Assembly (NCBI GenBank): GCA_030040695.1
Contig: JASHTE010000070.1
Coordinates: 1 to 11,051 of the forward strand
DNA: 11,051 bases
Source of the DNA: Vulcanimicrobiota bacterium
GTDB taxonomy: Bacteria > Vulcanimicrobiota > Vulcanimicrobiia > Vulcanimicrobiales > Vulcanimicrobiaceae
Direction: 5' to 3'
The position numbers and the translations under genes are program-made. Positions 6,522 through 11,051 of the stretch are shown here, piece after piece. The notes beneath the pieces were generated by a model. It ran no database searches. It saw only the letters and a list, made by a program, of their open reading frames with translations, and was not told where the DNA came from. The stretch's first letter is position 1, and each line of letters opens with the position of its first letter.

Positions 6522-6644
6522 TTGAAGAAGAACGACGACGCTGACGCACCGTTAGTGGGAACGCTCCGGTTCGTCTTCGTCATGGGATGCACGTTCGCCG
6601 TGCTTTGGCTGCTCATGTATTGGCTGTTGCGGGATCGCTGGTAG
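6522..6644 (+). CDS. cbaD: cytochrome c oxidase subunit IIa (ba3-type), TTG start
   Basis: A 40-residue single-helix membrane protein: a charged N-terminus (MKKNDDADAP), then GTLRFVFVMGCTFAVLW and following, one transmembrane helix at about residues 15-35, ending in LLRDRW. B-type oxidases carry such a tiny subunit IIa, which supplies the helix that their one-helix subunit II lacks relative to A-type enzymes. The start is TTG at 6522-6524 with GGGAGGG at 6511-6517. The stop TAG is directly followed by the ATG of subunit II, so position and coupling support the call. A 40-codon gene with a TTG start is easily missed. The only alternative in-frame start (ATG 6582) would remove the N-terminal tail and part of the helix. 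Confidence 0.85.
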   Translation: MKKNDDADAPLVGTLRFVFVMGCTFAVLWLLMYWLLRDRW

Positions 6645-7118
6645 ATGCACATTCACAAGTACGAACGCTGGTGGATGATCTTCGGCGTCGCGATGCTGAT
6701 AGCGTTTCTCGCGCTTCTGGCGTTCGCGGCGGTAGAGAACAGCATCGTTCCCCCAAGCGGCATGCAGCAGATCGACCCGAAGCTTGTGGCGCAGACGCCG
6801 CCCTTCAACCACCCGGGCCTTCGCCGTCTAAGCGACGGATCGTACGAGGCCTATTATATCGCGCAGGTCTTTGCGTTCGATCCACCCGTACTGACGATTC
6901 CTCAGGGAGCGAAGGTGACGTTCTACGTGACGAGCACCGACGTCGTCCATGGGTTCTTCGTCCCGGGCACAGCCGTCAACATGATGGTCGTCCCCGGTTG
7001 GGTGAACATGCAGACGCACGTCTTTCGTCGCGCCGGAGAGTACCTGTTGCTCTGCCACGAGTACTGCGGTATCGGCCATCAAGACATGTTCGGCAAGATC
7101 GAGGTGACGAAGCGATGA
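6645..7118 (+). CDS. cbaB: cytochrome c oxidase subunit II, ba3-type (CuA protein)
   Basis: Receives electrons from a c-type cytochrome or blue-copper protein and passes them to subunit I. At 157 residues it is the short B-type form with one N-terminal transmembrane helix (about 10-30) and a periplasmic cupredoxin domain. CuA ligands are complete: His102 (DVVHGFF), Cys137, Glu139, Cys141, His145 and Met148 in CHEYCGIGHQDMFG. The N-terminus MHIHKYERWW is typical of B-type subunit II. The ATG follows the subunit IIa stop with no gap, and the stop overlaps the subunit I start (ATGA). No attached cytochrome c domain is present and no separate donor gene lies in the window, so the electron donor must be encoded elsewhere. 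Confidence 0.96.
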   Translation: MHIHKYERWWMIFGVAMLIAFLALLAFAAVENSIVPPSGMQQIDPKLVAQTPPFNHPGLRRLSDGSYEAYYIAQVFAFDPPVLTIPQGAKVTFYVTSTDVVHGFFVPGTAVNMMVVPGWVNMQTHVFRRAGEYLLLCHEYCGIGHQDMFGKIEVTKR

Positions 7119-8746
7119 CGAGCGACCTCCAAGTACGGGCCGAGAACCGCGTCGTCATCGCGCACATCTACACGTCGACCGCCGCGATTGCGCTCGGCGC
7201 GATCTTCGGTGTCTTTCAAGGCTTTTCGCGGGCAGGTGCGGCTGCGGCGCCTTCGTGGTTCGATTACTACCGAATCCTGACGATGCACGGCGTCCTCATG
7301 GCACTCGTCTTCACGACGTTCTTTATCACCGGGCTCTGCCTCTTCGTCACCTATCGCGCGATCCCACGGGAGCGAAAGCTCGCACTCGGCTGGGTCGGGT
7401 GGCTCGTCATGCTCGTCGGCACGGCGATGGCCGCGGTAGAGATTCTATTGGGCAATGCGACGGTGCTCTACACGTTCTACGCGCCGCTCAAGGCGAGCCC
7501 GTGGTTCTACATCGGCGCGACGATACTCGTCCTCGGGACGTGGGTCGTCGCCTACGAGATCTTCGAGAACGTCGTTTACTGGCGCCGGACGAACCCCGGC
7601 GCGCCGGTGCCCCTAGTCGTGTTCTGCGCGGCCGCGACGTTCGTGATGTGGATCGTCGCGACGCTCGGTGTGGTCGCCGAGATGGCGATGCTCATTCCGT
7701 GGGCCTTTGGCTGGGTGCCGACGATCAACGTGTTACTGACGCGTCTGTTCTTCTGGTACTTCGGCCACCCGCTCGTCTATTTCTGGATCATGGGCGCATA
7801 CATCATCTGGTACAATATCATTCCGACGCGCTACGGCGGAAACACGTTCAGCGACGGATTGACGCGCCTCACCTTCATCATGCTCATCCTCCTCTCGACG
7901 CCGGTCGGCATCCATCACGAGTTCATGGAGCCCGGGATCTCGAGTACGTGGAAGGCGCTCTTCACCGTCACGACGTACGGCGTCGCGATTCCGTCGTTCA
8001 TCACCGCCTTCGCGATCTTCGCCTCCTTCGAGCTCGCGGCGATCAAGCAAGGGAGAAAGGGCTTCATCGCAACGGTGAAGTCTCTGCCGTGGGGCGATCC
8101 CGCCTTCTCCGGTGCCGCGTACGGGATGCTGCTCTTCATCCTCGGCGGCTTCGGCGGCCTCGTGAACGCCTCGTACGGCATGGACGCCGTCGTGCACAAC
8201 ACGATCTGGATCGTCGGCCACTTCCACGTGACCGTGGGCGGACCGGTCGCGCTCACGTTTATCGGAGCAGCGTATTGGATGATTCCACGCCTCACCGGGC
8301 GAGCGTTGTGGAAGCCGGAGTGGGCGCTCATGCAGACTCGCCTCTGGTTCATCGGCATGTTGATCATGTCGTTTTCGATGCACTTTGCGGGCCTGCTCGG
8401 CGCGCCGCGCCGGACCGCCGACGTGAGCTACGGGGGTGCGGCGGTGGCGCAAGCGTGGCACCCTTATATGACGGTGGCTGCGGCGGGCGGTGTCTTCCTC
8501 TTCCTTTCCATTATAATGTTTGTCGCGGTCGCGCTAGGAACGCTGGTTCAGAACCGCAAGACCGAGCCCATGGCGGCTGCCTTCGCCACCTCGGCGACGC
8601 CGGCGGGCGCGACGCCGGCGGCGTTGCAGCATCTCTTTCGATGGGGCGTCATCGCCCTTGCGTTCGCGATCGTCGTCTACGCGGGGCCGGTCGGAGAAAT
8701 CCTACACCACCCAGGATACGGCGCTGCCGGTATGAGAACTTGGTAG
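7115..8746 (+). CDS. cbaA: cytochrome c oxidase subunit I, ba3-type (B-family haem-copper oxidase)
   Basis: The catalytic, proton-pumping core of a terminal oxidase, 543 residues with about 13 membrane helices. Low-spin haem ligands are His58 (ILTMHGVLMA) and His371. The high-spin haem ligand is His369 (IVGHFHVTVGG). CuB ligands are His218, His267 and His268 (GIHHEF), with Tyr222 placed for the His-Tyr crosslink (GHPLVYFW). His361 is also conserved-looking. The A-family D-channel and XGHPEVY Glu signatures are absent (GHPLVY instead), as expected for B-type enzymes. Start ATG 7115 overlaps the subunit II stop; the frame is open far upstream but that part is a shadow. A hydrophilic Ala/Thr/Pro-rich loop (about 484-508) precedes the last membrane helix. 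No subunit III gene follows, as is usual for ba3 enzymes. Confidence 0.97.
   Translation: MTSDLQVRAENRVVIAHIYTSTAAIALGAIFGVFQGFSRAGAAAAPSWFDYYRILTMHGVLMALVFTTFFITGLCLFVTYRAIPRERKLALGWVGWLVMLVGTAMAAVEILLGNATVLYTFYAPLKASPWFYIGATILVLGTWVVAYEIFENVVYWRRTNPGAPVPLVVFCAAATFVMWIVATLGVVAEMAMLIPWAFGWVPTINVLLTRLFFWYFGHPLVYFWIMGAYIIWYNIIPTRYGGNTFSDGLTRLTFIMLILLSTPVGIHHEFMEPGISSTWKALFTVTTYGVAIPSFITAFAIFASFELAAIKQGRKGFIATVKSLPWGDPAFSGAAYGMLLFILGGFGGLVNASYGMDAVVHNTIWIVGHFHVTVGGPVALTFIGAAYWMIPRLTGRALWKPEWALMQTRLWFIGMLIMSFSMHFAGLLGAPRRTADVSYGGAAVAQAWHPYMTVAAAGGVFLFLSIIMFVAVALGTLVQNRKTEPMAAAFATSATPAGATPAALQHLFRWGVIALAFAIVVYAGPVGEILHHPGYGAAGMRTW
8594..8621 (+). repeat. 15-base-period tandem repeat within the oxidase subunit I gene
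   Basis: The 13-base unit GCGACGCCGGCGG occurs at 8594-8606 and again at 8609-8621, a period of 15 bases. It encodes ATPAG then ATPAA (residues 494-503) in the cytoplasm-facing or interhelical linker before the last helix of subunit I. It is in frame, so length changes would not disrupt the protein. Confidence 0.6.
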
Positions 8747-8765
8747 CGCCCAGAGATCGCTATCC

Positions 8766-9464
8766 GTGGAACGAAAGCGTATTTTGATTGTCGAGGACGA
8801 GCCCCAAATCGTTGGGGTGCTTCAGGCGTACCTCGAGCGCGAAGGGCTCATCGTCGAGTCGACCGGAAGCGTGGCGGGAGCGCTTGCGGCCATCGCACAG
8901 ACGCGTCCGGACATGATGATTCTCGACATCACGCTCGAGGACGGAAGCGGCTTGGACGTTCTCCGGCAATCCGGCGCGAACGGCGGCATTCCCTCGATCA
9001 TGCTCACCGCTCGTGCGGAGGAATCGGATCGAATCGTCGGCCTCGAGCTCGGTGCCGACGACTACATCACCAAGCCGTTCTCGCCGCGCGAGCTCGTCGC
9101 CCGGGTGCGCGCGCTCTTCCGCAGATTGGGAGATCGTACGAGCACCGCGGCGCAGCGCGCCACCAGGAAGACGCGCGTCGCCGAGCTGGAGATCGATCAT
9201 GAATTCCACGAGGTGCAGCTCTCAGGAAAGCCGGCGAATCTCACGGCAACGGAGTTTCGTATCCTGACCCTGCTGGCAGAGAACCCGGGTGAGGTATTTA
9301 CGCGCTCGCACCTGCTCGACCGGCTCAATGACGACGGTGACATCTTCGAGAGGACGCTCGATCGCCACATCAACAACTTGCGTAAGAAGATCGAACCGGA
9401 TCCCCACAACCCGCAGTACGTGCTGACCGTCTACGGCGTCGGCTACAAGATGCGTCGCCCCTAA
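8766..9464 (+). CDS. OmpR/PhoB-family response regulator
   Basis: A DNA-binding transcription regulator of 232 residues. The receiver domain (about 5-118) has Glu10/Asp11, phosphoacceptor Asp54 (MILDITLEDG), Thr81 (MLTAR) and Lys103 (ITKPF). A polar linker follows, then a winged-helix domain (about 136-230) with LTATEFRILTLLAENPGEV, the recognition-helix region RTLDRHINNLRKKIE, and the wing VYGVGYKM. The start is GTG 8766, the only start in frame after an upstream stop; its ribosome binding site is weak. It begins 19 bases after the oxidase subunit I gene and ends 12 bases before the universal stress protein gene. No histidine kinase gene adjoins it, so its partner is elsewhere or is the kinase at 4674-5798 (inference). 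Confidence 0.95.
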   Translation: MERKRILIVEDEPQIVGVLQAYLEREGLIVESTGSVAGALAAIAQTRPDMMILDITLEDGSGLDVLRQSGANGGIPSIMLTARAEESDRIVGLELGADDYITKPFSPRELVARVRALFRRLGDRTSTAAQRATRKTRVAELEIDHEFHEVQLSGKPANLTATEFRILTLLAENPGEVFTRSHLLDRLNDDGDIFERTLDRHINNLRKKIEPDPHNPQYVLTVYGVGYKMRRP

Positions 9465-9476
9465 GGAACTCGGCTG

Positions 9477-9911
9477 ATGTTTACGAAGATTCTCCTCGCT
9501 TTCGACGGATCGACGTGCTCGCGTTCGGCGCTTGCGACGGCGCTGAGTCTCGCAAAGGCGGAGGGAGCAAAGCTGACGCTATGCACGGTCGTCGATCCTA
9601 TCCAAGTCGCGGACAAGAATGCCCCGGCGCCGCCGACGCAAGCTGCGCTCGACGCCGCATGCGCAGATGCAAGGAGCATGCTCGACGAAGCCCTCTCGCA
9701 GGCGCGTGCAGCAGGCATCGACGCTGAGGCACAGCTCATGGAGGGCGAGCCGGCGTACGAGATCGACCAGTACGCTCGTCAGATCGCGGCAGACGCGATC
9801 GTCATCGGCACGCACGGGCGCTCGGGCCTGAAACGGCTCCTCCTGGGCAGTGTGGCGGAGGAGACGCTGCGTAACTCCCGCGTCCCGGTGATCGTCGTCC
9901 ATCAGAAATAG
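9477..9911 (+). CDS. universal stress protein, UspA family
   Basis: A single-domain Usp of 144 residues, cytoplasmic. The N-terminal strand FTKILLAFDGS carries the family Asp10. The C-terminal ATP-binding motif G-x2-G-x9-G-S is intact: Gly111, Gly114, Gly124 and Ser125 in GTHGRSGLKRLLLGSVAEE. It therefore belongs to the ATP-binding (MJ0577-type) subgroup. It ends with the usual strand VPVIVVHQK. The ATG at 9477 has AAGGA nine bases upstream, overlapping the stop codon of the response regulator gene, so the two are likely co-transcribed. Such proteins are typically made under respiratory or energy stress; its position beside an oxidase and PEP synthase fits that role. Confidence 0.95.
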   Translation: MFTKILLAFDGSTCSRSALATALSLAKAEGAKLTLCTVVDPIQVADKNAPAPPTQAALDAACADARSMLDEALSQARAAGIDAEAQLMEGEPAYEIDQYARQIAADAIVIGTHGRSGLKRLLLGSVAEETLRNSRVPVIVVHQK

Positions 9912-9991
9912 CCGCCGCAACAGAATATTCGCAAGTTTTTCGCGAGTGATTCCTCCATGCGCCGTAGGGTTGGTGGGCAAGGGGGGATACG
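9912..9991 (+). other. 80-base intergenic region between the stress protein and BON genes
   Basis: The largest non-coding gap in the window. It holds an 8-base palindrome GAATATTC (9923-9930), a T-run inside a weak 4-base dyad (TCGC...GCGA, about 9929-9944), a TAGGGT hexamer at 9965-9970, and a purine-rich ribosome binding site AAGGGGGG (9979-9986) before the ATG at 9992. I see no convincing terminator or full promoter, but a separate promoter for the BON gene is possible. Confidence 0.4.
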
Positions 9992-10660
9992 ATGACCAGT
10001 TATTTGGACCACTCGCTGCACGAGGCCGTGCTCGACGCGCTCGAGGCTGAGCCCCGTGTCGACGCCGGGAAGATCGCCGTCGCCGTCGAGAGCGGCGTCG
10101 CCACCCTCTCTGGGACGCTTGGGAGCTTCACGGAGAGATGGGCTGCCGAGAGCGCGGTGAAGAGCGTGAGGGGGGTGCGCGGGCTCGCAAACGAGCTCCG
10201 CGTCGAGCTTCCCGGAATGCACGTTCGTGACGACGCGGATATTGCGAAAACGGTCGTGCAGGTGCTGCGCTGGTCGGCGAGCTTGCCCGAGACGATCCAG
10301 GTCGAGGTACATAACGGCTATGTGACGCTACGCGGTGAGGTCGACTGGCCGTACCAGCGCCTCGATGCACTCGACGTCGTGCGCCGGCTCGAAGGCGTGC
10401 GCGGCGTCAACGACGACATGACGGTGAAGCCGAGCCCGATCGACCCGGTGCAACTGCGCCGTGCGATCGAGAGCCGCTTTCAACGGGCGGCCGCCTTGGA
10501 CGCAAAAAACGTGCGCGTCGCGGTGAAGCCGTTCGGCATCGTCGAGCTCTCCGGAAACGTCGGCAGTCTCGCCGAGTTTGACGAAGCCGAATCCGCCGCC
10601 TACTCGGTTGCTGGAACGACTGAAGTCCGCAACGAGCTTCTCATCAACGGCATCTGGTGA
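9992..10660 (+). CDS. triple BON-domain protein
   Basis: A 222-residue protein built of three consecutive BON domains at about residues 8-73, 82-147 and 153-218. Each shows the helix-strand-strand-helix-strand pattern with the core 'V..G.V.L.G.V' motif: VAVESGVATLSGTLGS, VEVHNGYVTLRGEVDW and VAVKPFGIVELSGNVGS. Each ends in a 'V.GV..V.NEL.V'-like strand. BON domains are thought to bind phospholipid or envelope components, as in OsmY and secretins. Unlike OsmY, this protein has no signal peptide or lipobox, so it may act in the cytoplasm or at the inner membrane face. The start ATG 9992 has the AAGGGGGG site. The stop overlaps the ppsA GTG (GTGA), so it is coupled to PEP synthase. Confidence 0.93.
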   Translation: MTSYLDHSLHEAVLDALEAEPRVDAGKIAVAVESGVATLSGTLGSFTERWAAESAVKSVRGVRGLANELRVELPGMHVRDDADIAKTVVQVLRWSASLPETIQVEVHNGYVTLRGEVDWPYQRLDALDVVRRLEGVRGVNDDMTVKPSPIDPVQLRRAIESRFQRAAALDAKNVRVAVKPFGIVELSGNVGSLAEFDEAESAAYSVAGTTEVRNELLINGIW

Positions 10661-11051
10661 AGTACATTCGGCCGTTCGAGGCAATCTCGAACGCGGACGT
10701 TGCGCTCGTCGGCGGGAAGAATGCCTCGCTCGGTGAGATGTATCAAAAACTGACGCCGCTGGGCGTGCGGATTCCCAACGGCTTTGCGGTAACCGCCGAC
10801 GCATATCGCCACGTCTTGACGGAGGGAGGCGTCTGGACGCAGCTCCACGCCGCTCTCGACGGACTCGATGCAGCTAAGGTCGCCGACCTCGCGGTGCGCG
10901 CGCAGCGTGCCCACGACGCAGTGCTCGCCGCTCCGATCCCGGAGGACCTCGCGAAAGAGATTCTTGAGGCGTACCATGCCTTGCAGGCGCAGTACGGCGC
11001 CGACTTGAGCGTCGCGGTGCGCAGCTCCGCGACCGCGGAGGATCTGCCGAC
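10657..11051 (+). CDS. ppsA: phosphoenolpyruvate synthase, N-terminal part
   Basis: The first 131 residues of an enzyme that converts pyruvate, ATP and water to phosphoenolpyruvate, AMP and phosphate, the entry step of gluconeogenesis from C3 acids. The gene runs off the right edge. Visible landmarks of the ATP-grasp (PPDK_N) domain are GGKNASLGEM at about residues 20-29, IPNGFAVTADAYR, and VAVRSSATAEDLP at the end of the window, with the Arg-Ser-Ser nucleotide-binding motif. The start is GTG 10657 overlapping the BON gene's TGA. Pyruvate phosphate dikinase shares the domain, but the short N-terminus and the SSATAEDLP sequence favour PpsA. The phosphohistidine and PEP-utilising domains would lie outside the window. 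Confidence 0.92.
   Translation, partial: MKYIRPFEAISNADVALVGGKNASLGEMYQKLTPLGVRIPNGFAVTADAYRHVLTEGGVWTQLHAALDGLDAAKVADLAVRAQRAHDAVLAAPIPEDLAKEILEAYHALQAQYGADLSVAVRSSATAEDLP

Noticed and set aside
6587..7114. Upstream extension of the subunit I frame
   Set aside because: It overlaps the subunit II gene, reads as low-complexity Arg-rich sequence, and homology starts at ATG 7115 with an ATGA overlap.
7255..8787. 510-codon plus-strand frame overlapping oxidase subunit I
   Set aside because: Frame-shifted shadow, extremely rich in Arg, His and Asp; subunit I in the other frame has every metal ligand.
9928..9946. Possible terminator after the universal stress protein gene
   Set aside because: The T-run lies inside the loop of a 4-base stem rather than after it, so it is not an intrinsic terminator of the usual form.
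1..11051. CRISPR array, tRNA, insertion sequence or prophage
   Set aside because: No regularly spaced repeats, cloverleaf, transposase, terminal inverted repeats or phage genes were seen on either strand.

Overview
The window is GC-rich bacterial chromosomal DNA, almost fully coding and tightly packed. Genes overlap by 4 bases (ATGA/GTGA junctions), several start at GTG or TTG, and no gene-free stretch exceeds about 80 bases. No tRNA, rRNA, insertion sequence, CRISPR array or phage gene is visible. The gene style, the ba3-type oxidase and a leaderless-looking start suggest an aerobic, possibly uncultured, high-GC lineage (Eremiobacterota-like, Chloroflexota or Actinomycetota-like). That placement is a low-confidence impression, because the window has no phylogenetic marker.

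Left half, minus strand (5798 down to 1): seven co-directional genes, possibly one transcription unit. The order is a soluble PAS histidine kinase, a protein with two receiver domains, a single-domain receiver protein, then a YbhG/YbhF/YbhS-like efflux system: HlyD-type membrane fusion protein, two separately encoded ABC ATPases, and an ABC-2 permease cut by the window edge. All gaps and overlaps are small except a 54-base gap between the last receiver and the HlyD gene.

Right half, plus strand (5848 to the end): divergently transcribed. It opens with a 65-residue protein resembling an isolated histidine-kinase dimerisation hairpin. Next come a SRPBCC/START-like protein and a compact B-type (ba3) haem-copper oxidase: subunit IIa (40 residues, TTG start), subunit II with a full CuA site, and subunit I with all haem and CuB ligands. 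These are followed by an OmpR-type response regulator with no kinase beside it, a universal stress protein, a protein of three BON domains, and the start of phosphoenolpyruvate synthase.

The 49-base divergent region (5799-5847) holds an interrupted dyad (5811-5833) abutting a TACAAT box 8 bases before the small gene's ATG. This suggests a leaderless, dyad-controlled promoter.

Working picture (inference): a cytoplasmic kinase feeds several receivers without output domains, possibly through the stand-alone helical hairpin. It sits beside an envelope efflux pump on one side, and on the other a terminal oxidase and a stress/PEP-synthase cluster led by an orphan regulator. The most unusual elements are the kinase-like miniprotein with its promoter and the split, asymmetric ATPase pair.
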